A DNA stretch of 64,000 nt from DASQPR01 sp963724705 (lineage in GTDB: Bacteria > Actinomycetota > Actinomycetes > Mycobacteriales > Micromonosporaceae), in NCBI GenBank assembly GCA_963724705.1, contig CAVRVS010000004.1, positions 62,001 to 126,000 on the forward strand. The letters run 5' to 3'. The notes beneath the pieces were generated by a model that was not told where the DNA came from, made no database searches, and saw nothing but the letters and a program-made list of their open reading frames with translations. The number at the start of each line of letters is the position of its first letter. Position 1 is the stretch's first letter. Shown piece by piece: positions 36,560 through 46,255 of this stretch. A program made the position numbers and the translations under genes.

Positions 36560-37660
36560 TCAGATCGTCGCCGTTGCCGTGGGGGAGCGGCGGGAATGAC
36601 CGGCAGCGCGTCTGGGGCGCGTTCCGGTGGAGCCGTCGACCGGGCGCACCGAACTCTCTCCGATGATGAGCTCGTACCGGCACCGGATGTCGCGATGTTC
36701 GATGGTGACCCCGGAGCGCATCCGCTCCACCAGTGCAGCGATGGCGAGCGAAGCCATTTCGGTGAAGTCCGGTGCGATCGTCGTCAGCGTGGGGATCGCG
36801 AACCGCCCCTCCTCGATCCCGTCGAAGCCGACCAGCCCGAAGTCTGCCGGCGCGTGTAGCCCGTGCTCATGGGAGGCGCGCAACGCCCCGATCGCGAGCA
36901 CGTCGGCGAAGCAGTAGATCGCGTCCGGCCGCTCGGGCCGCTTCAGCAGGCGGTGGGCCGCCTCGGCACCGATCATCTTGCTGTACGGTGCGCCGGAGAC
37001 CACCGGGGCCAGCGTGCGGTCGTAGCGGAGACCGCCCTCGCGAAGGGCCTTCTGATATCCCTTGAGCCGCTTGACCGCTGTCGCGTGCGGCGGGTCGTCC
37101 TGCCGTCCGATCACCGCAATCCGGGAGTACCCCTGTTCGATCAGGTGGGCGCTGATCCGGTAGGAGGCCTGGACGTTGTCGAACATCACGTGATCACACG
37201 GACCGGGGTAGTCACGCTCGCCGAGCAGCACCAAGGGGATCGCACGGCCACGTTCGTTGAGACGGCGCGGGTCGAGGGCCAATGGTGACATGATTACGCC
37301 CTCGATCAGCGGGTCACCGAGCCCTTCGGCGAAGCTCATTTCCACGTCGGGGTCGCCGCCGGTCTCCTCGATCAGCAGCGTGTACCCGGCCTGGCGAGCG
37401 GTGCCGATCATCGCTGCAGCCACCTCTGCGAAGTACGGGTTTCGAAGGTCGGGGACGGCGAGCGCGATGACGTCCGAGTGCCCGCTGCGCAGCCGGCGGG
37501 CGGAGAGGTTTGGTCGGTAGTTAAGCTCTTCGATGGCTTCGTGGATGCGGGCAGCGGTCGCTGTTGATACCTTGCCGGTGACGCCACGCAGCACATTCGA
37601 GACCGTCTTAATGGATACGCCCGAGCGGGCCGCGACATCGTGCAAGGTGGGGTCACCCAT
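36560..37660 (-). CDS. LacI-family transcriptional regulator of the arabinofuranosidase operon
   Basis: 366 residues; the ATG at 37660 follows GGAGGCGTCC. N-terminal LacI HTH and hinge helix (TLHDVAARSGVSIKTVSNVL, then NYRPNLSARRLRSG), followed by a periplasmic-binding-type effector domain (about 65-340) and a basic C-terminal tail. Last gene of the GH51-transporter group, 57 bases after a GH51 gene. Expected to be a sugar-responsive repressor of that operon (inference). Confidence 0.9.
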   Translation of the reverse strand: MGDPTLHDVAARSGVSIKTVSNVLRGVTGKVSTATAARIHEAIEELNYRPNLSARRLRSGHSDVIALAVPDLRNPYFAEVAAAMIGTARQAGYTLLIEETGGDPDVEMSFAEGLGDPLIEGVIMSPLALDPRRLNERGRAIPLVLLGERDYPGPCDHVMFDNVQASYRISAHLIEQGYSRIAVIGRQDDPPHATAVKRLKGYQKALREGGLRYDRTLAPVVSGAPYSKMIGAEAAHRLLKRPERPDAIYCFADVLAIGALRASHEHGLHAPADFGLVGFDGIEEGRFAIPTLTTIAPDFTEMASLAIAALVERMRSGVTIEHRDIRCRYELIIGESSVRPVDGSTGTRPRRAAGHSRRSPTATATI

Positions 37661-37717
37661 GGACGCCTCCGGCTCTCCAAAACAGCTGCAAAATAAATCT
37701 ACCGCCCTGCACGTAGT

Positions 37718-39214
37718 TCAGGCCGTCGCGGCGATCTCGACCGCGGTCCACGACTCAGCCGGAAGCCGGATGCTCGACGCCCGTGCGCCCGTCTGCACGT
37801 CCGTCAGCGGAGTCAGCCCCAGTTGGCTCGGGTCGCGGCCATCCGCCCCATTGAGTGTGGACGCATTTGTGATCTCGAACGTGTCGAAGCCGCCGTGGTT
37901 GACGGTGCAGAAGACGGGGGTGTCGGCCCGATTAGTCAGGAACATCGCGGCGCTGCCGGAGGAGCGGTCGAACGTCGTGGCCACCGCGACCGACGGCAGT
38001 GTCCCGTACGACGGCGTTCGGTACTCCTCACTGCGCACCACGCTGTGCAGCGCGTCGCCGCGGGCCAAGCGGGCGGCGGCCGCGAACGGGTGGAAGATCG
38101 ACTGCCGGTACGCCGGCCCACCGGGCTCCGTCATGATCGGTGCGCTGACGTTGACCAGCAACGACAGGCAGGCGATGCGCACCCGGTCGGCGTGATTGAG
38201 GATGCTCACGATCAGATCACCGAGCACCACCGCGTCCAGCACCTGGTAGGCATCCTCGGTGATGCGCGGGGTAAGGGCGATGTCCCTGGGCTGGCCGACG
38301 GGTGACTCGGCGGCCGCCGAAGACCATACGTTCCACTCATCCAGCGCGATCTGCATCCGCCGCCCCGAGTTCAGCCGGGCTGCGACGGCGTCGCAGGTGT
38401 TCACCACGTCGGTGATGAATCGGTCCAGTCGGTGCCCGGAGGCGAGGAAGTCTTGGCGGTGCGCCCGTCCGTCGTAGTACGAGTGCATCGACATGAAGTC
38501 GGCGACGTCCATGGTCAGTTCGGCGACGGTCGCCTCCCATGCGCCGAAGGTGGGCATGTGCCGAAACGACGACCCGCAGGCGACGAGTTCGATGTCGGGG
38601 TCCACCATCCGCATTGCTCTGCCCGCCTCGGCCGCCCGGCGACCGTACTCCGCCGCCGTCGCGTGCCCGATCTGCCACGGTCCGTCCATCTCGTTGCCCA
38701 GACACCAGGTGGCGATCCGATATGGGTCAGGATGCCCGTTTGTGATCCGCTCGGCGACGAGGCTGGTATCCGCGCCGAGGTTGCAGTACTCCACGAGCTG
38801 CGCTGCACACCGGATCCCTGCGGTGCCAAGGTTCACCGCCATCATCGGGTCCAGTCCGCACCGGGCCGCCCACGGCAGGAACTCGTCCAGCCCGACCAGG
38901 TTCGGCTCGACGGAACGCCAGGCGAGGTCCAGACGGGTTGGCCGCTGAGCGACCGGGCCGATCCCGTCCCGCCAGTCGTAGCCGGAGACGAAATTCCCAC
39001 CCGGGTAGCGCACAGTGGTCACTCCCAGCTCGGCGATGAGCTCGGCCACGTCACCCCGGAAACCCGCCGCATCCGCGGTCGGATGGTCGGGCTCGTAGAT
39101 GCCGGTGTACACGCACCGGCCCATGTGCTCGACGAAGCTGCCGAAGACCCGGGGATCGATGTCGCCATGGCTGAACTCGGGGTGGACGGTGACGGTGGCC
39201 GTGGAGTGGGGCAA
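37718..39214 (-). CDS. GH51 alpha-L-arabinofuranosidase (first paralogue)
   Basis: 498 residues from a TTG at 39214, chosen because AAGGA lies 6 bases upstream and homology begins there. Acid/base Glu is in CLGNEMDGPW and the nucleophile Glu in ALDEWNVW, both GH51 hallmarks, with the (beta/alpha)8 barrel start GSFVEHMGRCVYTGIYEP and a C-terminal beta-sandwich. No signal peptide, so it works in the cytosol on imported arabino-oligosaccharides, releasing L-arabinose. Paralogous to the GH51 gene at the head of the operon. Confidence 0.95.
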   Translation of the reverse strand: MPHSTATVTVHPEFSHGDIDPRVFGSFVEHMGRCVYTGIYEPDHPTADAAGFRGDVAELIAELGVTTVRYPGGNFVSGYDWRDGIGPVAQRPTRLDLAWRSVEPNLVGLDEFLPWAARCGLDPMMAVNLGTAGIRCAAQLVEYCNLGADTSLVAERITNGHPDPYRIATWCLGNEMDGPWQIGHATAAEYGRRAAEAGRAMRMVDPDIELVACGSSFRHMPTFGAWEATVAELTMDVADFMSMHSYYDGRAHRQDFLASGHRLDRFITDVVNTCDAVAARLNSGRRMQIALDEWNVWSSAAAESPVGQPRDIALTPRITEDAYQVLDAVVLGDLIVSILNHADRVRIACLSLLVNVSAPIMTEPGGPAYRQSIFHPFAAAARLARGDALHSVVRSEEYRTPSYGTLPSVAVATTFDRSSGSAAMFLTNRADTPVFCTVNHGGFDTFEITNASTLNGADGRDPSQLGLTPLTDVQTGARASSIRLPAESWTAVEIAATA

Positions 39215-39285
39215 GTGAGTTCCTTGTCGGGTGAGTGACCTGGTGCCGGGCTGATCGCCGATGCCCGGATGGATTAGGTGGGGGG

Positions 39286-40209
39286 TCAGCGGCTGCTGCC
39301 GGCCAGCAGTCCACGGATGAAGTGGCGCTGCAGAGCGACGAACAGCAGCACCGTGGGCACCGTGGCGAAGGTGCACGCGGCCATCAGCTGCCCCCACAAG
39401 TCGGCGCTGCTGGCCCCGGACTGTGCGCCGCTGATGTTGGAGGACAAGCCGGCGAGCAGAACGGCCATGGTTTGGTGGCTCTGGTCGTTGATCGCCACGA
39501 TCGGCCAGACGAGGTCGTTGTAGATGTTGAACAGCGACAACACTGCGAGGGCGGCGAGCGCCGGACGCAGGACGGGTACGATGACCGACCGGAACGCCCG
39601 TAGAGGACCGCAGCCGTCGATGCGAGCGGCGTCGAGCAGTTCGTCCGGGATCTGGCTGATGGTCTGGCGCATCCAGAACACGCTGAACGCGTCGACCGCG
39701 CCGGGCAGGATCAGCGCCTGATACGTGTTGACCCAGCCCAGCTGGCTCATCTCCAGCAGCAGCGGGATGATCAGCACGAGTGTGGGCAGCATCAGCGTCA
39801 GCAGCACGAAACCGAAGAGGAACTCCTTGAACGGGAACGCGAACTTCGCGAACCCGTACCCGGCCAGCGGCGCGAAGACCAGCAGCACCGCGCCCTTGAG
39901 CACCACGACGATGGCGGTGTTCAGCAACGCCCGCAGGATCGGCACGTTGTCGAACATCCCCGTCCAGTTGCGCAGCGTCGCCTCGGCCGGGCTGAAGCCG
40001 AGCGGGTCGTTGAGGATGCTGGAGCCGGTCTTGAAGGACGAGGCGACCATCCAGATCATCGGGTACAGGAAAGCCACCACGGCGACCAGCACGCCCACGT
40101 ACCCAAGCGCGCGCAGGAGGCGGCGGCGCACGGTCATAGCGACCGCCTGGCCGGTACCAGGGAGGTTGTCGACGATGGATCGAGCCTCAGTCAGCATCGC
40201 TGTGGACAT
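39286..40209 (-). CDS. Sugar ABC transporter permease, MalG type
   Basis: 307 residues, six membrane helices, EAA loop DAARIDGCGPLRAFRSVIVP. Follows the MalF-type permease by 6 bases. Forms the membrane channel with it for the adjacent binding protein. No ATPase gene is in the operon; a shared MsiK-type ATPase encoded elsewhere is the usual actinobacterial solution. Confidence 0.93.
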   Translation of the reverse strand: MSTAMLTEARSIVDNLPGTGQAVAMTVRRRLLRALGYVGVLVAVVAFLYPMIWMVASSFKTGSSILNDPLGFSPAEATLRNWTGMFDNVPILRALLNTAIVVVLKGAVLLVFAPLAGYGFAKFAFPFKEFLFGFVLLTLMLPTLVLIIPLLLEMSQLGWVNTYQALILPGAVDAFSVFWMRQTISQIPDELLDAARIDGCGPLRAFRSVIVPVLRPALAALAVLSLFNIYNDLVWPIVAINDQSHQTMAVLLAGLSSNISGAQSGASSADLWGQLMAACTFATVPTVLLFVALQRHFIRGLLAGSSR

Positions 40210-40215
40210 TGCCGA

Positions 40216-41163
40216 TCAGTCCTCCCTCGAACGCAGCGCGCGGACAGCCAGCAAGGACAGCAGCAGGACCCCAACCACGAGGATGAACGAGTTGGCAGCG
40301 CCGGTGCCCAGATCCGATGCGGCGACGTGTTCATACAGGTACAGACCCGAGGTGGTCGAGCTGTTGTACGGGCCGCCCTTCGTGATCACAAACGGCTCCA
40401 GGAACATCTGCGAAATGCCGAGCGTGGAGATCACCACAAAGAACGCGACGGCCCGGCGAACCAACGGCATGGTGACCGAGAAGAAGGTGCGGACCGGCCC
40501 CGCCCCGTCGACTACGGCAGCCTCGTACACCTCGTGCGGAATGCTCTGCACCGCGGCCAGCATGATGATCAGAGCGAACCCGCTGGTCTTCCAGAGCACG
40601 AACAGCGCGATCGTGGGCTTGGCCCAGGTGGTGGTGGTGAGCCAGCCGACCGTTGGCCCGCCGAACAAATGCAGAATCGCATTCGCCACGCCGAAGTCCT
40701 TGTCGAAGATCAGGATGAAGGCCTGCGCCATCGCGGCCAAGGGCGTGACGTACGGCAGGATGACAACGGTACGCAGGGTTTTCTTGAAGCGCAGCCGGGA
40801 TCGGGTGAGCGCGGTCGCGACCGCGATTGCGCCGACCGTCTGGATCGGGACGATCAGTAGCCACATGATCGCCGAGTTGCCCACGGACTCCCAGAAGCCG
40901 GGGTTGGTCAGCAGGTAGGTGTAGTTGGCGAAGCCGATCCAGTGCAGCGCGCCGGCGCCGTGCCAGTCGCTGAAGCTCAGCTCCAGGGCGTACACCATCG
41001 GGTACGCGGTGAATGCGAAGAACATCGCGAAGAACGGTGCGATCAGCAGGTAACCGACCCGCGACTGACTCGACAGGCGCCGACCGGAGCGCCGCGGCGG
41101 CACGGCCTGGTCAGACCGCACCGCCGGACGTGGGGCCGAGGTATGCCAGGTTCCGATCGCCAC
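40216..41163 (-). CDS. Sugar ABC transporter permease, MalF type
   Basis: 315 residues from a GTG start. Basic N-terminal tail, six membrane helices, EAA loop EAAVVDGAGPVRTFFSVTMP. Starts 3 bases after the binding-protein stop, indicating tight co-translation. Confidence 0.93.
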   Translation of the reverse strand: MAIGTWHTSAPRPAVRSDQAVPPRRSGRRLSSQSRVGYLLIAPFFAMFFAFTAYPMVYALELSFSDWHGAGALHWIGFANYTYLLTNPGFWESVGNSAIMWLLIVPIQTVGAIAVATALTRSRLRFKKTLRTVVILPYVTPLAAMAQAFILIFDKDFGVANAILHLFGGPTVGWLTTTTWAKPTIALFVLWKTSGFALIIMLAAVQSIPHEVYEAAVVDGAGPVRTFFSVTMPLVRRAVAFFVVISTLGISQMFLEPFVITKGGPYNSSTTSGLYLYEHVAASDLGTGAANSFILVVGVLLLSLLAVRALRSRED

Positions 41164-41166
41164 CTG

Positions 41167-42558
41167 TCAGCCCGACCGGTCCACGAGGTTCTTTTGGATG
41201 TCGGCGGCCGAATTCTTCACTACGTCGTCCACGCTCATCTTGCCGTCCATGAGCTTCTGCAGGTTGGCCCCGAGATAGTTGGCCGCCTGGTCGAACCAGG
41301 AGGGGATGCGGTACCCGGCCGGGATGGCAAGGGAGGCGGCCGTGCCGACCTCCCACAGAGACTCGTTACCTAGCCCGGCCAACGGCTTGAACAGCGGAGT
41401 CGGCGCGCTGAGCGCCGATTTCACCGACGGCAAAGCGGTGTTCAGGCCGTTGGGGTAGACGCTGTTGCTGCCGAAGACCCCCGTATACCCCGCCGACGAG
41501 TAGATCGCGTGCTCGTAGAACAGCCAGGCCAACTGTGGGTTGGCCGCCTTTGCCGGTATGACGAATGAGCTTCCGCCCATCACACCGGACCGGGCGCCGC
41601 CGCCGGCCCAGGCGGGCAACTGTGCGACTCGCCAATGCCCGACGCTCGCCTTGAAGGCGCTTTGGATCAGGAAGTTGAACCAGATCGCCCACGGCGCCAG
41701 GGAGATTGTGTCGCCGTCGGCCTGAGCGATCATCGCCGTGCTGGCGAACTTGCTCCGGGCGCCGAGGCCCTCGTCGGCGACCTTCTTGATCCATGTCAAC
41801 GCCGTGCGGTATGCGTCGGTGTCGATGGTTAGTTTGCCATTGGCGTCGATCAGGCCCGTACCCTGCTGTTGGTTGATCATCATCATCAGCCACTGCATGC
41901 TGAGGTTGGGGTCCTGCTCTAAGGGGATCGGCTTCGCCTTGGGGTTGCGTCCCTTGATCTCCCTGGCCGCGTCGAGTAACGCATCGTAGGTTGTCAGCGC
42001 TTTGGGGTCGACGTTCGCGGCGGAGAGTACGTCTTCGCGGTAGTACAGCAGTCCGGGGTCGGTGTCCCACGGGATGCCAACCAGCCGGCCGTTGACCGTG
42101 TTGATGTCGAGCTTGTACTGGACGGTGTCGGCGGTGTACTTCGACATGAGGTCGGATACGTCGTAGAGGTGCTCCGCCTGGCCGAGAATGCTGTTGTCGC
42201 CGAAGAACGAGCCGTCGGGCACTCCGGTGCCGGAGATGAGCGCCGGCGCGAGCTTTGTGTCGATGTCAACGCCGGTCAGCGTGAGCTTGACGTTGGGGTA
42301 CTTCTGGTTGAAGGACGGCACCACGGTACGGAAGACCTTGAGCAGGTCGTCGTCGCGGAACCAGAGCGTCGCGCTGCCCTTGGCGTCTACTGTGGAGGTA
42401 AGCGCCTTGGGGGTCGATGACGAGCCGGGCGCGCAGGCCGCGAGCAGGCCGGCCCCGGCCACACCGGCGGTGAGCGCGCCGAACATCTGCAAGAACTGGC
42501 GGCGAGGTACGTTTCCGGCGGTCCCGGTCGCGCCTGTCGTTGGAGCGTTGACAACCAT
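41167..42558 (-). CDS. Extracellular sugar-binding lipoprotein, Tat-exported
   Basis: 463 residues. The N-terminus has a twin-arginine motif (PRRQFLQMFG) and a hydrophobic stretch ending in the lipobox LAAC, so it is exported folded and lipid-anchored. The mature domain is a family 1 solute-binding protein with GSATLWFRDDDLLKVF, YPNVKLTL and a hinge near GIPWDTDPGLLYYRED. Likely binds arabinose or arabino-oligosaccharides, given the flanking GH51 genes (inference). Confidence 0.92.
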   Translation of the reverse strand: MVVNAPTTGATGTAGNVPRRQFLQMFGALTAGVAGAGLLAACAPGSSSTPKALTSTVDAKGSATLWFRDDDLLKVFRTVVPSFNQKYPNVKLTLTGVDIDTKLAPALISGTGVPDGSFFGDNSILGQAEHLYDVSDLMSKYTADTVQYKLDINTVNGRLVGIPWDTDPGLLYYREDVLSAANVDPKALTTYDALLDAAREIKGRNPKAKPIPLEQDPNLSMQWLMMMINQQQGTGLIDANGKLTIDTDAYRTALTWIKKVADEGLGARSKFASTAMIAQADGDTISLAPWAIWFNFLIQSAFKASVGHWRVAQLPAWAGGGARSGVMGGSSFVIPAKAANPQLAWLFYEHAIYSSAGYTGVFGSNSVYPNGLNTALPSVKSALSAPTPLFKPLAGLGNESLWEVGTAASLAIPAGYRIPSWFDQAANYLGANLQKLMDGKMSVDDVVKNSAADIQKNLVDRSG

Positions 42559-42605
42559 GGGGACTCCTCATGTGCGGGTGGGGGATCCGGTCTTTGGCCG
42601 GCGGT

Positions 42606-44126
42606 TTAGCCGCAGGGGGCGGTGGAGGCGTGGACAACGCCCCAGCTATGTGGTGGCAGGGTGACAACAGTGGTGCCGCTCATCGGTTCGTCCTGGACAG
42701 ACGTCGCGACCAGACGGATTCCAGACGCGTCAATTTGGTACCGCGGACCGACATGGTCGGCGGCGATGGCACGGGCGGACTGTGTTGCCCAGTGCGGGAA
42801 GTTGCGGTGCCGCAGCTCGACGGTGGTCGGCTTGGAAGCGCGGTTGGTGAGGAAGACTGAGGTGGTGCCCTCGTCGGGATCGTGAGTGGCGGCCGCGGCC
42901 AGCGCAGGCACCTCGCCGTAACGGCGGGTGGTGAGCGTCTCGGAGTTGACCCGGGTCACCAGGCTCAGGCCGCGTGCGGTGTTGGCGACCGCGGCGAACG
43001 GGTGGAAGGTGGTTTGGCGCCACGCCGGGCCGTCCGGCGTGGTCATGATCGGCGCGATCACGTTGACCAGTTGAGCCAGGCAGCCAATCTTCACCCGGTC
43101 GGCGTGGTTGATCAGGCTGGTGAGCAGGTCGCCGACGACGACCGCGTCTAGGGTGGAATAGACATCCTCGATGCGCGGGCCGGCAACGTCGATCGCAACG
43201 GCCTCGCTGCCGGGGAACCGGCTCTGGTACCAGACGTTCCACTCGTCGAACGAGATGTTTATTTTGCGTGCGCTGCGCCGCCTGGCGGCGGTCGCGTCGA
43301 TGGTCGCGATGACCCCGTCGATGAAGGAATCCATGGAAGCCCCGGAGGCGAGGAAGCTGTCCCGGTCGCCGTCGTGCTCCTCGTAGTAGGCGTGCATGGA
43401 GATGTAGTCGATGTGGTCCCCGGCCGCTTCCAGGACGGTGGACTCCCAATAGCCGAAGGTTGGCATCGTGTGCGACGAGCTGCCGCAGGCGACCAGTTCG
43501 ATGCCTGGATCCACTAACCGCATCGCCTTTGCCGCCTCGGCCGCGAGCGAGCCGTACTGTGTGGCGCTCATGTGCCCGGTCTGCCAGGGGCCGTCCATTT
43601 CGTTGCCTAGGCACCACAGGCCAACCTCGTGCGGCTTGATCGCGCCATTCGCTCGACGCCGGTCGGACCAATAGGTGCCCTCGGACAGGTTGCAGTACTC
43701 CACCAAAGCGGCTGCCTCTCGGACACCAGCGGTGCCGAGGTTGACGGCCATCATCGGCTCGACGCCGAGTCCCTTTGCCCACGCGAGGAATTCGTCGGTC
43801 CCGACTTGGTTCGTCTCGATGGAGCGCCAGGCGAGGTCGAGGCGCCGAGGCCGTTGCTCGCGGGGTCCGATCCCGTCCGTCCAGTCATAGCCGGATACGA
43901 AGTTGCCGCCCGGATAGCGCACCAGGCTCACGCCGAGTTCCTGCACGAGCCTTGCCACGTCCGCCCGGAAGCCGGCCGCGTCCGCCGTCGGGTGGTCCGG
44001 CTCGTAGATCCCCGTGTACACGCAGCGCCCCATGTGCTCGACGAAGGAACCGAAGAGCCGCTCGTCTACGACACCGCGATGGTGCTCCGGGTCGAGTACG
44101 ACCGAGGACTTTGGTTCTGCGTGCAT
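42606..44126 (-). CDS. GH51 alpha-L-arabinofuranosidase (second paralogue, operon head)
   Basis: 506 residues from the ATG at 44126, with GAGGGAG 5 bases upstream; longer in-frame starts lack a ribosome site. Acid/base Glu in CLGNEMDGPWQ, nucleophile Glu in SFDEWNVWYQ. Shares GSFVEHMGRCVYTGIYEP and most of the barrel with the GH51 gene at 37718-39214, so the two are paralogues flanking the transporter genes. No signal peptide: intracellular. First gene of the operon GH51, binding protein, permease, permease, GH51, lacI. Confidence 0.95.
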   Translation of the reverse strand: MHAEPKSSVVLDPEHHRGVVDERLFGSFVEHMGRCVYTGIYEPDHPTADAAGFRADVARLVQELGVSLVRYPGGNFVSGYDWTDGIGPREQRPRRLDLAWRSIETNQVGTDEFLAWAKGLGVEPMMAVNLGTAGVREAAALVEYCNLSEGTYWSDRRRANGAIKPHEVGLWCLGNEMDGPWQTGHMSATQYGSLAAEAAKAMRLVDPGIELVACGSSSHTMPTFGYWESTVLEAAGDHIDYISMHAYYEEHDGDRDSFLASGASMDSFIDGVIATIDATAARRRSARKINISFDEWNVWYQSRFPGSEAVAIDVAGPRIEDVYSTLDAVVVGDLLTSLINHADRVKIGCLAQLVNVIAPIMTTPDGPAWRQTTFHPFAAVANTARGLSLVTRVNSETLTTRRYGEVPALAAAATHDPDEGTTSVFLTNRASKPTTVELRHRNFPHWATQSARAIAADHVGPRYQIDASGIRLVATSVQDEPMSGTTVVTLPPHSWGVVHASTAPCG

Positions 44127-44497
44127 GGGCGCTCCCTCGATTACCGTGCCGGCTACACTGGTGATCTTGCGTCGCTCGCTGTGGTTCCTACGTTGTACCT
44201 TGGCCACACCGGTAACGTCAACGGTCCTCACGACATCCGGCCGACGCGGTTCGGTAACAGGAATGAATACCGTCACCGCGCGCTGCGGCGGTCAGGTCAG
44301 TGTTTGTCCGGCTCGAGATCCTCAGCCGGTCCGCAACCGGGACCTCGATCGCATCGGTCATGGGGCACGTGTACCCGGGCATCGGCGCCACCTTCGTCCC
44401 GGGGTGATCTGTCTACAGAAGACGCGATGGGCCACAAGCCAGCTCGGGGCAGGTAGTCCGTTGGGTGGGTTAGGACCTCCGCTCCTCATATCGAGTG
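44127..44497. promoter_or_regulatory. Divergent control region between the GH51 operon and araB
   Basis: No gene seen. Contains CCGGTAACGTCAACGG at 44209-44224, an imperfect palindrome upstream of the GH51 operon that could be an operator for a LacI-family protein; this is weak. No clear -35/-10 pair was found for the GH51 operon. Confidence 0.35.
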
Positions 44498-44526
44498 TTG
44501 CCGCTCCGACATGTGAGCGTTAACAT
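44498..44526 (+). promoter_or_regulatory. araB promoter with overlapping LacI-type operator
   Basis: TTGCCG (44498-44503), 17 bp, TAACAT (44521-44526). The near-palindrome ATGTGAGCGTTAACAT (44511-44526, 12 of 16 positions symmetric) covers the -10 box. A matching site lies before araA. Repressor binding would block polymerase; the LacI protein encoded in the operon is the likely ligand. Confidence 0.6.
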
Positions 44527-44546
44527 AAGCCGCCGGGAGGAAATGG

Positions 44547-44582
44547 GTGAGCGACGACGCAGAGAACGGTTCTGGCCGGTGA
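44547..44582 (+). CDS. Short leader ORF coupled to araB
   Basis: GTG at 44547 with GGGAGG ending 6 bases upstream, an ideal spacing. It encodes 11 residues (VSDDAENGSGR) and its TGA at 44580-44582 overlaps the araB GTG at 44579-44581. araB itself has no ribosome site at that GTG, so translation may be passed on by termination-reinitiation. The alternative is that araB starts at the ATG at 44543, only 2 bases after the ribosome site. Confidence 0.4.
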   Translation: MSDDAENGSGR

Positions 44583-46255
44583 GCGATAACAGACCCACTT
44601 ATACGATGGGGATCGATTTCGGCACGCTGTCCGGTCGGGCGGTGGTGGTCCGGGTCAGCGATGGCGTGGAGCTCGGGTCGGCCGTCTATGCCTACCCGGA
44701 CGGCGTCCTGGACGCCCGGCTGGTCGGCACCGGCCAGCGACTGCCACCTGACTGGGCCCTGCAAAATCCTGCCGATTGGCTGGGTGTGCTAACCAACGCG
44801 GTGCCGGAGGCGCTGCGGGTCAGCGGTGTCGACCGCGCTGACGTGATCGCCATCGGCACCGACTTCACTGCCTGCACCGTGCTGCCCACCGATGCCGACG
44901 GCCGTCCACTGTGCCAGCTCGACGCCTTCGCCGCCTGCCCGCATGCCTGGCCGAAGCTCTGGAAGCATCATGCGGCCCAGACACATGCCGACCGCATCAA
45001 CGAGCTGGCCCACCGCCGCAAGGAACCGTGGATCGGCCGGTACGGCGGCAAGATCTCCAGCGAATGGCAGTTCGCCAAGGCACTGCAGGTGCTGGAGGAG
45101 GATCCGGAGGTGTACCGGGCGACTGCGCGGTGGATCGAGGCGGCGGACTGGATCGTGTGGCAGCTCACCGGTACGGAGACGCGCAATGCCTGCGCCGCCG
45201 GGTACAAGGGCATCTTCCAGGACGGCGGCTATCCCACGCGGGAGTTCCTCGCCGCGCTGAACCCAGGCTTCGCCGACTTCGCGGAGACGAGGCTGGCCCA
45301 TCCGCTGTCCCAGCTCGGCTCTGCGGCCGGGCGCCTCTCGGGTCAGGCGGCCGGCTGGACCGGACTCGCCGAGGGCACCGTCGTTTCGGTCGGCAACGTC
45401 GACGCGCATGTCAGCGCACCGGCCGCCGGCGCGGTCGACCCCGGTCAGCTACTGCTGGTCATGGGCACCTCGACGTGTCATGTGATGTCGGCCGAAGTCC
45501 TCGCCGAGGTGCCCGGGATGTGCGGCGTCGTGGACGGTGGCATCGTCGCCGGCAGGTACGGCTACGAGGCGGGGCAGAGTGGCGTTGGCGACATCTTCGC
45601 CTGGTGGGTCGACAATGCCGTCCCGGCTGAGTATCGGGCTGAGGCGGACCGGCGTGGTATCACGGTCCACGAGTACCTGACCGACCTCGCCGCCGAGGCT
45701 TCGGTCGGCGCGCACGGGCTGGTGGCGCTGGACTGGATGAACGGCAACCGGTCGGTGCTCGTGGATCACGAACTGTCCGGCGTCATCGTGGGGCTGACCC
45801 TGGCCACCCGGCCGGAGGAGGTCTACCGGGCGCTGCTGGAGTCGACCGCGTTCGGAACCCGGCGGATCATCGAGGCATTCTGCGACTCGGGCGTCGCCGT
45901 CGACGAGCTGGTGGTCGCGGGCGGATTGCTGAAGAACACATTCCTGATGCAGGTCTACGCCGACGTTACGAATCGGCCACTGTCCATCGCGGAGAGCACG
46001 CAGGCACCGGCGCTCGGCTCGGCGATCCACGCGGCGGTAGCCGCCGGGGCATATCCGGATGTACCGACGGCGGCCGGTGCCATGGCCAGGGTACGTCGCA
46101 ACGCCTACCGGCCCGATCCACGCCGGGCGGCGGCGTACGACGGCCTATACCGGGAGTATCTGCGTCTCCACGATTACTTTGGTCGCGACGAGGCGGGCGG
46201 CGGCAACGAGGTGCTGCATCGGCTGCGCGCACTGCGTAACGGAGCCGACCGATGA
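44579..46255 (+). CDS. araB: L-ribulokinase
   Basis: 558 residues from the GTG at 44579 (570 from the ATG at 44543). FGGY-type sugar kinase: phosphate-1 motif GIDFGTLSGRAVVV at the N-terminus, MGTSTCHVMSAE and the C-terminal GGLLKNTFLMQVYADVTNRP adenosine site. Phosphorylates L-ribulose to L-ribulose-5-phosphate using ATP in the cytosol. First large gene of araB-araD-dehydrogenase-lacI, with araA after its own operator. Coupled by a 4-base overlap to araD. The usual AraB length is about 560. Confidence 0.96.
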   Translation: MSDNRPTYTMGIDFGTLSGRAVVVRVSDGVELGSAVYAYPDGVLDARLVGTGQRLPPDWALQNPADWLGVLTNAVPEALRVSGVDRADVIAIGTDFTACTVLPTDADGRPLCQLDAFAACPHAWPKLWKHHAAQTHADRINELAHRRKEPWIGRYGGKISSEWQFAKALQVLEEDPEVYRATARWIEAADWIVWQLTGTETRNACAAGYKGIFQDGGYPTREFLAALNPGFADFAETRLAHPLSQLGSAAGRLSGQAAGWTGLAEGTVVSVGNVDAHVSAPAAGAVDPGQLLLVMGTSTCHVMSAEVLAEVPGMCGVVDGGIVAGRYGYEAGQSGVGDIFAWWVDNAVPAEYRAEADRRGITVHEYLTDLAAEASVGAHGLVALDWMNGNRSVLVDHELSGVIVGLTLATRPEEVYRALLESTAFGTRRIIEAFCDSGVAVDELVVAGGLLKNTFLMQVYADVTNRPLSIAESTQAPALGSAIHAAVAAGAYPDVPTAAGAMARVRRNAYRPDPRRAAAYDGLYREYLRLHDYFGRDEAGGGNEVLHRLRALRNGADR

